From NCBI GenBank assembly GCA_016873995.1, contig VGVR01000005.1, positions 1 to 64,000 of the forward strand: 64,000 bases of DNA, written 5' to 3'. The notes beneath the pieces were generated by a model. It searched no databases. It was not told the origin of the DNA and worked only from the letters and a program-made list of their open reading frames with translations. Numbering within the stretch: the stretch's first letter is position 1; each line of letters starts with the position of its first letter. This DNA is from Gemmatimonadota bacterium. Its GTDB lineage: Bacteria > Gemmatimonadota > Gemmatimonadetes > Longimicrobiales > Gaopeijiaceae. Positions 37,998 to 45,993 of this stretch are shown piece after piece. A program made the position numbers and the translations under genes.

Positions 37998-39200
37998 GTG
38001 CCGACCGGTGCGCGTGCACGCGTGAGCGCCACGTCGGGTGCGCGACGGGTCGCAACCGCTGTGCTCGGCGGGCTGAAGCGGGCGTGGCGCGCGCTCCGCG
38101 CCTGGCGGCGCATCTACTTCACCTCGTTCGGCTTGTCGTTCACGCTCGGGTCGATCGCGGTCGGGCTCGCGGCCATGAACACCGGCAACAACCTGCTCTA
38201 CCTGCTCATGGGCGCGATGGTCGGCTTCATTTGCGTGAGCAGCTGGCTCTCCGAGCAGACCATCCGCGACGTGCGCGTCGAGCGGGGCGCGTTCCACACC
38301 GTGACCGTCGGGCAGGACCTGCGGCTGGTCTACCAGCTGACGAACCTCAAGCGCTTCCTGCCGAGCCTCGCGGTGGAGATCCTGGAGGTCGGCCTGCCCA
38401 ACCGCGCCTTCGTTGCGCACGTGCCTGGGCGGGCGTCCGCGACGGCGCGGTCCGTGAACGGCTTCGTGAGGCGTGGGATCCATCCGCTCGGCACCGTCAC
38501 GCTCTCGACCTCCTTCCCGTTCGGGCTCTTCCGCAAGGAGCGCGACGTCGAGATCCCGGGCGAGGTGGTGGTCTATCCGCGTACTGACCGCCGCGTCCGC
38601 CCGCCCATGAGCGGCGCCGGGCGAGAGACCCGCACCGGTGCCGCGGCGAAGGGCGTGGTCGGCGCCCGTGGCGACTACCGCAGCCTGCACGCCTACCGGC
38701 CGGGTGACGACCCCAAGGACATCCACTGGCGCTCCTCCGCGCGCTCACGTGAGCCCGTCGTGCGCGACTACGAGCGCGACGGGTCGTCGACCCGTTGGGT
38801 CGTGCTCGACACACGCGCCGAGCCGGGCGAGCCCGCCGAGGTCGCGGTCGAGGTGGCCGCCGCGCTCCTGGCCGGCGCACTCGCCGAACGACGCCCGTTC
38901 GCTCTGGTTGCCGGCGCCGCGCTGCTCGAGCCCGGCGACGGGACGGCACACCTGGAGCGCGCGCTCGACCTCCTCGCGCGCGTCGACTTCGCACTCGGCG
39001 ACGCGGCGCCCGAGCCGCCCGTTCCGGCGTCGTCCTGCCTGCTGGTGGCGGTGGGGAGTGGCCGGGGCGGCTACGGTGACGTGTACTCGGTCGCGGCCAC
39101 GGCATCCGAGGCCACCGGCACGACGGCGTCGGCGCAGAGCACGACGGCCGCGGCACCGAGCACGACGGCCGCGGCACCGAGCGCGACGGCGGCGGCATGA
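37998..39200 (+). CDS. DUF58 membrane protein (MoxR partner)
   Basis: A 400-residue protein with two membrane segments (about 40-80: SLSFTLGSIAVGLAAMNTGNNLLYLLMGAMVGF region) and a C-terminal DUF58 domain containing the signature GDYRSLHAYRPGDDPKDIHWRSSARS. The domain resembles a von Willebrand A fold. The first in-frame starts after moxR are GTG 37998 and GTG 38022; the former, two bases after the moxR stop, is used. The last 35 residues are a Thr/Ala/Ser-rich tail encoded by three 21-bp repeats, and the stop overlaps tgpA as ATGA. Confidence 0.9.
   Translation: MPTGARARVSATSGARRVATAVLGGLKRAWRALRAWRRIYFTSFGLSFTLGSIAVGLAAMNTGNNLLYLLMGAMVGFICVSSWLSEQTIRDVRVERGAFHTVTVGQDLRLVYQLTNLKRFLPSLAVEILEVGLPNRAFVAHVPGRASATARSVNGFVRRGIHPLGTVTLSTSFPFGLFRKERDVEIPGEVVVYPRTDRRVRPPMSGAGRETRTGAAAKGVVGARGDYRSLHAYRPGDDPKDIHWRSSARSREPVVRDYERDGSSTRWVVLDTRAEPGEPAEVAVEVAAALLAGALAERRPFALVAGAALLEPGDGTAHLERALDLLARVDFALGDAAPEPPVPASSCLLVAVGSGRGGYGDVYSVAATASEATGTTASAQSTTAAAPSTTAAAPSATAAA
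39138..39200. repeat. Three 21-bp tandem repeats at the DUF58 3' end
   Basis: Units at 39138-39158 and 39159-39179 are identical; the third (39180-39200) is degenerate and contains the DUF58 stop codon and the tgpA start. They encode an STTAAAP-type tail. Confidence 0.85.
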
Positions 39201-41203
39201 ACCTCCGCCGACTCCACCGTCGCCTCGCGGTCCTCATGGGCCTCGCCGGGCTCATCGGCTTCGCCGGAGGCGCAGGCTTCGAGCCCATCGCCGCGGTGCT
39301 CGCCGGAGGAGCGCTCCTCACCGCACTCTGGTGGCACCCCGACCCGGCGCTCTCCGCGCGACTCGAGCGCGTCTGGCTCCCGCTGGCTGCGCTGCTGGTC
39401 GCGCGAGCGCTCTTCCACGTGTTCGTCGTGCGAGACGACGTCGTCATTCCGGTCGTCGACTTGCTCTTGCTCCTGCTCTCCGCCGAGGCGCTGCGCTCGC
39501 TCGACGCGCCCAACGACATTCGGATGTACGCGCTTTCCTTCGCGCTCGTCCTGGCCTCTACCGCCTACCGGCCTGGCGTAGTGTTCCTGGTCGCCTTCGT
39601 AGCGTATATCCTGCTCGGCACGTACGCGCTCATGATCGGGCTGGTGCGCCGCAAGGCCGAGCGGTACGGGGTACGGGAGGTTGCAATCGGGCGCGGGCTC
39701 GTGATCACGACCGGGACCCTCTCGGGCGTGATCTTCCTGATCGCGATGGCCGTGTTCGTCACGTTCCCGCGCGTGTCGCAGGGTTGGGCCGGGCGCGGGG
39801 AGGTGCTCGCGACGTCGATCGCCGGCTTCAGCGACGAGATCTCGATCGGCGAGCACGGGTCGACCATCGCCGGCAACCCCGAGATCGTGTTGCGCGTCGA
39901 GTTCCCGGGCGGAGAGCCGGCCGACATCGGCGGCCTCCATTGGCGCGGCCGCTCCTACGATCGCTTCGACGGCGTGCGCTGGACGCGGACCGGCGGCATG
40001 CCGCCTTCTGGGGGACCTACCCAGTGGTACCAGGAGCGCTGGGGCGCCGAACGCATCGAGCAGCGCATCTACGGATCGCCCCTCGACGTGCGTGTGCTCT
40101 TCGCGCTGCATCCGGCCATCGACTTCGACGCCGAGAACAGCATCCAGCCGCTCTTCGACAACGCGGGCGACTACATCTACTGGGGCTCCGTGGCGCCCGT
40201 GTACACGGCCGTGTCGCCGACGTCGGGTCCGTCACCCGAGGCCCTGCGCGAAGCCCGCAGAGGCTACACGCCGAACGACCGATTCTTCCTGCAGATCCCC
40301 CGGCTCGATCCGCGCATCCCTGCGTTGGCTGACTCCATCACGGAGGGGCTCGACAACCGCTACGACCGCGCCAAGGCCATCGAGAGCTATCTGCGCACGT
40401 TCCAATACACGCGCGACCTGCCGCGCACGGCGGCGGAAACGAGCCTCGAGCACTTTCTCTTCGAGCGACGCACGGGACACTGCGAGTACTTCAGCACCGC
40501 CATGGTGATGCTGCTCAGAAGCGTCGGCATCCAGGCGCGCAACGTGAACGGGTTCCTGGGCGGGCAGTGGAGCGCGGTCGGCGACTATCTCGTGGTCACG
40601 CAGAACGAGGCGCACTCGTGGGTCGAGGTCTGGTTCCCCGGATTCGGGTGGGTGACGTTCGATCCCACGCCTCCCGGCGTCGCCAGTGCACAAGTCGTCT
40701 CCAGTTGGTTCCGGCCCGGACGCATCTGGTTCGACGCACTCCAGCACCGCTGGAACAAGTGGGTGCTCGACTACGACATCGAGTCGCAGGTAGGCATCTT
40801 CGCCGAGCTCTTCGATGAGCGCGCGACCGCCGCCGGCGGCGGCTCCGGAACGTCCCCGGGAGTCGTGCGGAACGGCTGGATCATCGCGCTGTTCGTGTTG
40901 ATCGTGCTGGCGGGCTTCTCATGGGCGCGACATGGCCGCGGCCCGATGACTCCCACCACGGCGATGTACCTCCAGCTGCGCACCGCGTGCGCGCGCAACG
41001 GGCTCACGGTGGCACCCGGCTTGACGCCGCTCGCGCTCGCGCAACGTGTCCGCCGTGAGCGCACCTCGGCCGCCCCGCCCGCCGAGCGCGTGGTCGACCT
41101 GTACCTCAGGGCCAGGTACGGTGGGGAGGCGCTGGGCAACTCCGAGCTGCGCGAAATGCGCGAGGCGCTGCGCGCGACCCGGAGGCTGCTGAAGGAGAAG
41201 TGA
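39197..41203 (+). CDS. Transglutaminase-like membrane protein, TgpA family (DUF3488)
   Basis: A 668-residue inner-membrane protein. The N-terminal half has about six membrane segments (residues 10-185, DUF3488). A periplasmic transglutaminase-like domain follows with catalytic residues Cys429 (RTGHCEYF), His473 (NEAHSWVEVWFP) and Asp489 (VTFDPTPPG). One more membrane helix lies at about 562-580, and the C-terminus is cytoplasmic. TgpA proteins are essential in some bacteria and are thought to modify wall-associated proteins. The ATG overlaps the DUF58 stop by 4 bp, so the three-gene operon is co-translated. Confidence 0.93.
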   Translation: MNLRRLHRRLAVLMGLAGLIGFAGGAGFEPIAAVLAGGALLTALWWHPDPALSARLERVWLPLAALLVARALFHVFVVRDDVVIPVVDLLLLLLSAEALRSLDAPNDIRMYALSFALVLASTAYRPGVVFLVAFVAYILLGTYALMIGLVRRKAERYGVREVAIGRGLVITTGTLSGVIFLIAMAVFVTFPRVSQGWAGRGEVLATSIAGFSDEISIGEHGSTIAGNPEIVLRVEFPGGEPADIGGLHWRGRSYDRFDGVRWTRTGGMPPSGGPTQWYQERWGAERIEQRIYGSPLDVRVLFALHPAIDFDAENSIQPLFDNAGDYIYWGSVAPVYTAVSPTSGPSPEALREARRGYTPNDRFFLQIPRLDPRIPALADSITEGLDNRYDRAKAIESYLRTFQYTRDLPRTAAETSLEHFLFERRTGHCEYFSTAMVMLLRSVGIQARNVNGFLGGQWSAVGDYLVVTQNEAHSWVEVWFPGFGWVTFDPTPPGVASAQVVSSWFRPGRIWFDALQHRWNKWVLDYDIESQVGIFAELFDERATAAGGGSGTSPGVVRNGWIIALFVLIVLAGFSWARHGRGPMTPTTAMYLQLRTACARNGLTVAPGLTPLALAQRVRRERTSAAPPAERVVDLYLRARYGGEALGNSELREMREALRATRRLLKEK

Positions 41204-41231
41204 GCTCTTCGGCGCGGCCCACGAGCGGCAT

Positions 41232-41252
41232 ATCGAGGAGCCGATCCTCGAT
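41232..41252 (+). terminator. Hairpin downstream of tgpA (possible terminator)
   Basis: A perfect 8-bp stem with a 5-base loop (ATCGAGGA/TCCTCGAT) is followed only by TTG, so the T-tract is very short. It could be a weak terminator or processing signal for the moxR operon. Confidence 0.4.
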
Positions 41253-41264
41253 TTGCAGGATGCC

Positions 41265-41297
41265 CGTCGAAGTGCTCGCGGGTGTTGAACTTCGACG
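41265..41297. repeat. Inverted repeat CGTCGAAGT/ACTTCGACG
   Basis: A perfect 9-bp inverted repeat with a 15-base spacer lies 25 bp before the start of the small gene at 41322. It could be an operator or, with the preceding hairpin, a two-stem RNA element. Confidence 0.55.
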
Positions 41298-41321
41298 CCC
41301 TGCCGCCCTATCCTAGCACGC

Positions 41322-41627
41322 ATGAGCGCGCCCCAGCCCAGCCGGTCAGTCAGCCAGCCCGTCGGCGTACACGTGGGCACCATCGCCCATGAGGGGCTGC
41401 TTTGGGACGCCTACCTCGAGTTCGCCGACGACCCGCGCCGGCCCCTGAGCTTCCGCGGACGGCTTCGCTTCGACCGGGCCGCCGGGCCGGACGGTGAGGG
41501 CGAGTCCACGATGACGACCGTGATCATCATCGAGGACAGCTACGAGGAGTGCATCGCCAAGGCGCGGGGCATGGACGACCGTCAGCTGTCCTCGCTCCTG
41601 AGGTCGACGCTGCCAGATCGGCGGTAG
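41322..41627 (+). CDS. Hypothetical protein
   Basis: A 101-residue soluble protein with no recognised domain. It reads as alternating strands and helices: VHVGTIAHEGLLWDAYLEF, then PLSFRGRLRFDRA, then TTVIIIEDSYEECIAKARGMDDRQLSSLLRS. There is no signal peptide. The pattern (start VGVHVGTI, a central acidic strand, a C-terminal amphipathic helix) suggests a small folded domain rather than a chance frame. Codon bias matches the neighbours. It has its own upstream inverted repeat. Confidence 0.6.
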   Translation: MSAPQPSRSVSQPVGVHVGTIAHEGLLWDAYLEFADDPRRPLSFRGRLRFDRAAGPDGEGESTMTTVIIIEDSYEECIAKARGMDDRQLSSLLRSTLPDRR

Positions 41628-41675
41628 ACGGTTTCCAGCGGTAGGTCGGGGTGTAGGGGTCGCCGCCACCGAAGC

Positions 41676-41960
41676 TCACGTGAACAGGTCGCTGCGGCTG
41701 CCGGTCCGCTCGAACGTGATCACGTCGTCATGCACCCGGTAGATCAGTAGCCAGTCGCCTCGCACGTGGCAGTCCCTGTGGCCTTTCCAGGGTCCGACCA
41801 ACTCGTGATCCCGGTGCTTGGCCTCGAGCGCCTCCCGCGCGATGAGTCTGCGCATGAGGGCATCGAGTTCGGCCATGGCGTAGCCACGCCTGCGGCACCG
41901 CTTGTAATCGCGCTTGAACTGGGCGCTCCGAGCGGGCCGGAGGGGCGGTCGGCTCGCAAT
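41676..41960 (-). CDS. YafQ-family mRNA interferase toxin with non-standard start
   Basis: A toxin of the RelE superfamily. The frame reads SAQFKRDYKRCRRRGYAMAELDAL near its start, then KHRDHELVGPWKGHRDCHVRGDWLLIYRV and TGSRSDLF. These match YafQ throughout, including the DHEL and RDCH histidines and the GSHSDLF-like end (GSRSDLF). The only ATG in frame (41876) would delete the first 28 residues, which are clearly conserved. Without it the frame runs up to the antitoxin stop, where ATT at 41960 (overlapping TGA as TGATT) or CTG at 41963 are the only candidates. From ATT the protein is 94 residues; YafQ has 92. The exact start is unproven. Confidence 0.75.
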   Translation of the reverse strand: MASRPPLRPARSAQFKRDYKRCRRRGYAMAELDALMRRLIAREALEAKHRDHELVGPWKGHRDCHVRGDWLLIYRVHDDVITFERTGSRSDLFT

Positions 41961-42190
41961 CAGTCGTCGAGGTCCTCGAAGAGCTCCTCCGGCGAGGCGA
42001 ATTCCCGCACGTTCTTGCCCGCCTCCACCTCGCGAAGCGTCTTCGCGGTCAACGCGTTGGGAGCGACTAGCACGCGAGGCTCTAGGACCACGGTGCCGTC
42101 GTCCATCTCCTTCACGTGGTAGTGCTCGAATCCCGCATCGCGGAGTGTCAGGCGCTTCCTCGAATCCAGCTTGGCATCGTACTCTCGCAC
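41960..42190 (-). CDS. Antitoxin partner of the YafQ-like toxin
   Basis: A 76-residue protein starting at GTG 42190, directly upstream of and overlapping the toxin. It reads KLDSRKRLTLRDAGFEHYHVKEMDDGTVVLEPRVLV, resembling small antitoxins seen next to RelE/YafQ-type toxins. The C-terminal half is acidic and probably wraps the toxin. It is not a standard RelB/DinJ ribbon-helix-helix sequence. Order and overlap support the assignment. Confidence 0.7.
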   Translation of the reverse strand: MREYDAKLDSRKRLTLRDAGFEHYHVKEMDDGTVVLEPRVLVAPNALTAKTLREVEAGKNVREFASPEELFEDLDD

Positions 42191-42248
42191 GGGTGCCTCC
42201 CCACAGTGGGTATTCCCACGCGGAACCTACCCGGTGCGAGCCCCCTCC

Positions 42249-43433
42249 TCAACCCTCTGCCTTCACGACCTCGCGTCGCGTCGGCTCCCAGAGCGCGTCC
42301 TCGCCGCCCGCGAGCACCCGCAGTAGCGCTTGCGCAGCTGCCAGATTCCCCGCGATCAAGAACGCGGGCGCGGAGAACACCTTCGGCAAGCGCGGCCGAT
42401 CCGACAGGATCCACCCGATCGCGCCGAGGGCCATCACGGCGAGCGCCACCGCGAGGAGCACACGGGCCCAAGCATAGGCCGGCGCGAGCAGCACCAGCGC
42501 GAGTAGCCCCGTCACTCCCGCCCAAGGTATCGCCCAGCGCACCACCTTGTGGCTGATGAGCATCCACGCGAACACGCCTTGGCGGAGCGGATTCACCAGC
42601 TGGCGCTTGAACCAGAGCGTGCGCATCCCGCGCGCGATGGTGCGCACTTTGCGCCTGTACTCCTTCCGGAGCGACTGGCCACGCGGCACGAGACAGAGCG
42701 CCGCCGGCACGGAGACGGCACGATACCCGTGCTCCTGCGCCTTGAGCGCGGCTGCTAAGTCACGGCTGAGCGTGCCAGGAAGGGGGAGGCGGTGCAGGTC
42801 GGCGCGGATCGCGTAGAAGCACCCGGACGCACCGATGATCCCGGAGACCCGGGTCTCGAGGTCCCGCACGGCCATCTCGTAGCCGACGTATCCGGACTCG
42901 CCGCGGTTGGCCTCCGTGCCCGAGCCGACGCTGACGTCGCGCCCGGACGCGCACCCGACCTTCGGATCGTGCATGGCCGCGATCAGCGGTTTGAGCGCCG
43001 CAGGTAGAATGCGCGTGGAGGCGTCGGTGTTCACGATGATCTCACCGCGCAGTCGCTCCGAGGCCGCGTTCTCGGCCTTGGTCTTGCCGCCCCGCTCGGG
43101 CATGCGGAGGAGCTCGATGCCCTGGCCCGCATACTCGGACACGATCGCGTCGGTGCCGTCGGTCGATCCGTCGGAGGTGATGAGGACTTGGAGGCGGTCG
43201 CGCGGATAGTCGAGCGCGAGCAGGCTCTTGATCAACTCGCGGATCTGTGCTTCTTCGTTGTAGGCTGCGATGCTGATCGATACGAGCGGCCAGGCCTCGT
43301 CGCTCGTCGCCGTCGCACCGCCGCGCACACCCCGTCCACGCCCGATCAGCCAGAGCAACATCGGGTAGCCGGCATACGCGTAGATCGGCAGCAGCACGCT
43401 CGCCGCCAGTAGCCAGAGCGCGAAGGTGCTCAC
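42249..43433 (-). CDS. Family 2 glycosyltransferase, membrane-bound
   Basis: A 394-residue processive-type GT2 enzyme. An N-terminal membrane helix (FALWLLAASVLLPIYAYAGYP) precedes the catalytic domain, with VSISIAAYNEEAQI, TSDGSTDGTDAIV (DxD-like region), VNTDAS and SRDLAAALKAQEHGYRAV. Three or four membrane segments end the protein. It probably adds sugars to an envelope polysaccharide or lipid carrier. The start is GTG 43433, overlapping the ABC permease stop as GTGA with an AAGGAGG site just before; the frame is open further upstream but lies over the permease. Confidence 0.9.
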   Translation of the reverse strand: MSTFALWLLAASVLLPIYAYAGYPMLLWLIGRGRGVRGGATATSDEAWPLVSISIAAYNEEAQIRELIKSLLALDYPRDRLQVLITSDGSTDGTDAIVSEYAGQGIELLRMPERGGKTKAENAASERLRGEIIVNTDASTRILPAALKPLIAAMHDPKVGCASGRDVSVGSGTEANRGESGYVGYEMAVRDLETRVSGIIGASGCFYAIRADLHRLPLPGTLSRDLAAALKAQEHGYRAVSVPAALCLVPRGQSLRKEYRRKVRTIARGMRTLWFKRQLVNPLRQGVFAWMLISHKVVRWAIPWAGVTGLLALVLLAPAYAWARVLLAVALAVMALGAIGWILSDRPRLPKVFSAPAFLIAGNLAAAQALLRVLAGGEDALWEPTRREVVKAEG

Positions 43434-44674
43434 GCCTCCTTCACCCATCTCCACAGCTCGGGCAGCGTCGGTCGCTTGCCGGTCATGAGGATCCCCGTCT
43501 TGTAGATGCGCCCCGCCAGCCACGCGATCGCGAGTACCGCGAGCGCCATCAGCACGAACGAGAGCGCGACCTGCCACGCAGGGATGCCCCCGCCGGACAC
43601 ACGCGCCCACATGAGGATCGGCGAGAAGAGCGGGAAGAGGGAGAGGCCGGTCGACCACGCGGCCATGGGGCTCTCGATGACGGGAATCAGCATCAGGATG
43701 GGCGCGACCACGAAGACGACCACGGGCGCCTGCGCCTGCTGCGCCTCCTGGTCGGTGTTGCACATCGCGCCCACGCATGCGTATAGCCCGGAGTACATGA
43801 AGAACCCGAAGAGAAAGAAGCCGACGAAGAGTAGCACCAGGCCGATCCCGGGGAGCGCATCGCGGATCTGGCCGAGCTCCACGAGCTCGGGCCGCGCCGC
43901 GAGCATGGCTGGAATGCCGGCCGTGCCGAGCAGTGCGGAGCTGAGGAGCCAGATGGCGAGCTGCGTCAGGCTGACGGCGCCCACGCCGAGGATCTTGCCG
44001 AGCATGAGGTGCCACGGCTTCATCGACGAGACGATCACCTCCACGATGCGGCTCGTCTTCTCCTCGAGCGTCGCGCGCATGACCGCCACCGAGTACATCA
44101 GGATGACGATGTAGAGGAAGAACGCGCCGATGTACGCGACGAAGAAGTCCGGATCGCCGGCGCCCGCGCCGGACGACGCCAGCAGCTCGATGCGCAGCTC
44201 ACCGCCCTGGATGAGAGCCGCGGCGTCTACGCCGCTCTGCTCGAGGCCACGCTCGAGTGCCGCGCGGCCGACCGTCGTCCTGAGCAGCAAGCGATTCACT
44301 GCCGATGGTCGCTCACCCGCATACAGCACCGACTCCCCGGTCTCGAGCGTTCCCTCCCCCAGGACCAGGAAGCCCCCCAGGTCGCCCTCGTCCACACTCC
44401 GGCGGAGCGCCGCCTCCGCGCCCGGCGACTCCGAGCGTACCGTCCAGCCGCTCGCCTCGAGGTCGGAAGCGATGCGCTCGTAGAGCACCCCGGTCGAGTC
44501 GATGACCGCGAGGCGGCGCTCGCCGTCCTGGCTCCGGCTCGCGAAGAAGACCGGCAAGATGAATACCGCAGCCATGAAGATCGGCAGTGCGATGGTCGTG
44601 AAGATGAACGCCTTCGAGCGCACGCGCTGCAGATACTCCCGGCGGATGACCGCCCACACATTGGTCCGCATCAT
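43430..44674 (-). CDS. ABC transporter permease (NatB/ABC-2 type 3)
   Basis: A 414-residue permease. An N-terminal helix (KAFIFTTIALPIFMAAVFILPVFF) is followed by an extracytoplasmic domain of about 150 residues and five more helices near the C-terminus. The motif EEKTSRIVEVIVSSMKPWHLMLGKILG is characteristic of NatB-like Na+ or drug exporters. The ATG at 44674 overlaps the ATPase stop by 4 bp. Confidence 0.92.
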   Translation of the reverse strand: MMRTNVWAVIRREYLQRVRSKAFIFTTIALPIFMAAVFILPVFFASRSQDGERRLAVIDSTGVLYERIASDLEASGWTVRSESPGAEAALRRSVDEGDLGGFLVLGEGTLETGESVLYAGERPSAVNRLLLRTTVGRAALERGLEQSGVDAAALIQGGELRIELLASSGAGAGDPDFFVAYIGAFFLYIVILMYSVAVMRATLEEKTSRIVEVIVSSMKPWHLMLGKILGVGAVSLTQLAIWLLSSALLGTAGIPAMLAARPELVELGQIRDALPGIGLVLLFVGFFLFGFFMYSGLYACVGAMCNTDQEAQQAQAPVVVFVVAPILMLIPVIESPMAAWSTGLSLFPLFSPILMWARVSGGGIPAWQVALSFVLMALAVLAIAWLAGRIYKTGILMTGKRPTLPELWRWVKEA

Positions 44675-45630
44675 GCGCGCGCTCCGGCCGCCTCAGACGG
44701 TAGGCCGTCCTCGCCGGCGCTCTCCACTCCCGCGTGGCGAACGAAGATCTCGTGCAGCCGCGGCTCGACCAGATCGAAGCGGAGGATCTCCGCGCGTGCC
44801 TCGACGCCGCGCCGAAGGATCGCCTGATGATCCGCTCCGTCCTCGAGAACGAGGTGGAAGCCGTCGTTCACCGCCTCGACGCGTTTCACCTCCGGGCCAC
44901 GCAGCCAGCCGTCGGAGCCCCTGAACTCGACGGCCACCATCCCCTTGCGCTCGGATGCCTTCAGCTCTTTCAGGTCAGCATCGAGCACCTTACGCGCCCG
45001 GGAGATCAAGCACACACGCTCGCAGAGCCGCTCGGCATGATCCATCAGGTGGGTGGAGAAGAGCACGGTGGTTCCCTTCGCGCGCAGCTCCCGCACGATC
45101 TCCTCGAGCACGTCCTGGTTGATGGGGTCGAGGCCGCTGAACGGCTCGTCGAGAATGAGCAGCTCCGGCTCGTGCAGCACAGTGCCCACGAACTGCACCT
45201 TCTGCTGCATCCCCTTGGAGAGGTCCTCCACCTTCTTGTCGACCCATTCGCCCAGGCCGAGGCGCTCGAGCCACGCCTTCCCGCGACGCTTTCCCTCCGC
45301 GCGGGCGAGTCCGCGGATCTCCCCGAGGAACGTCACGAACTCGAGGCACTTCATCTTCTTGTAGACGCCCCGCTCCTCGGGGAGGTAGCCCACCTTGGTG
45401 CGCCGGGTCACGTCCGGATCGGCCCCGAAGAGCGCGACGGTGCCCTCGTCGGGCTTCAGAATCCCCATGATCATGCGGATCGTGGTGGTCTTCCCCGATC
45501 CGTTGGGCCCGAGGAGCCCGCATACGATCCCACGCGGGATGTCTAAGTCCAAGTCGGACACCGCGGTACGCTTGCCGAACCGCTTGCTGACGCCACTGAG
45601 GCGAACCGCGAAGCCATTTTGTCCGATCAT
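44671..45630 (-). CDS. ABC transporter ATP-binding protein (NatA-like)
   Basis: A 319-residue ATPase driving the permease next to it. It shows Walker A GLLGPNGSGKTTTIRM, signature LSKGMQQKVQFVGTVLHEP, Walker B LLILDEPFSGLDP and H-loop LFSTHLMDHA. The C-terminal extension (about 230-319) is the DUF4162-like domain of NatA-type exporters. It is the first gene of an ATPase-permease-glycosyltransferase operon and is divergent from the AbrB-like gene. Confidence 0.94.
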   Translation of the reverse strand: MIGQNGFAVRLSGVSKRFGKRTAVSDLDLDIPRGIVCGLLGPNGSGKTTTIRMIMGILKPDEGTVALFGADPDVTRRTKVGYLPEERGVYKKMKCLEFVTFLGEIRGLARAEGKRRGKAWLERLGLGEWVDKKVEDLSKGMQQKVQFVGTVLHEPELLILDEPFSGLDPINQDVLEEIVRELRAKGTTVLFSTHLMDHAERLCERVCLISRARKVLDADLKELKASERKGMVAVEFRGSDGWLRGPEVKRVEAVNDGFHLVLEDGADHQAILRRGVEARAEILRFDLVEPRLHEIFVRHAGVESAGEDGLPSEAAGARA

Positions 45631-45791
45631 CCGTCGACTCCCCTCAGGTGCGGCCCCGGGCGCGGGTTCCGCAGGGTACGAATCTACGTCTAAGTCCCTT
45701 CAGGGGTGTCAGATCCGTACCGAAGGGCCAGGGGTTCGCTTAGATTACGCGCTTCTGCGCGCCAGACGCGTTACGCAGGAGAGGAGATCCG

Positions 45792-45986
45792 ATGGCCATC
45801 TACCGTACGCTCTACTACACCGACGTCGTGGTCGGCGTGGGCGGCCGAGTGACGATCCCGTTGGAGATGCGCGAGGACCTGGGGATCGACGAGGGCGACT
45901 ATCTCACCGTCCGAGTCGAGGAGAACCCCCGCGGCGGCCGCCAGATGGTGATCTGGCGAGCGGAGCAGCCGACCCAAGAGGAGTAG
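45792..45986 (+). CDS. AbrB/MazE/SpoVT-fold DNA-binding protein
   Basis: A 64-residue protein consisting of one swapped-hairpin AbrB-type domain: VVVGVGGRVTIPLEMREDLGIDEGDYLTVRVEE, with the GRVTIP core and DLGIxxGD turn. A strong AGGAGAGGAG site precedes the ATG. No toxin gene is adjacent, so it is more likely a small transcription regulator than an antitoxin. It is divergent from the NatA-like ATPase and converges on luxC. Confidence 0.85.
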   Translation: MAIYRTLYYTDVVVGVGGRVTIPLEMREDLGIDEGDYLTVRVEENPRGGRQMVIWRAEQPTQEE

Positions 45987-45993
45987 CCCCCTC

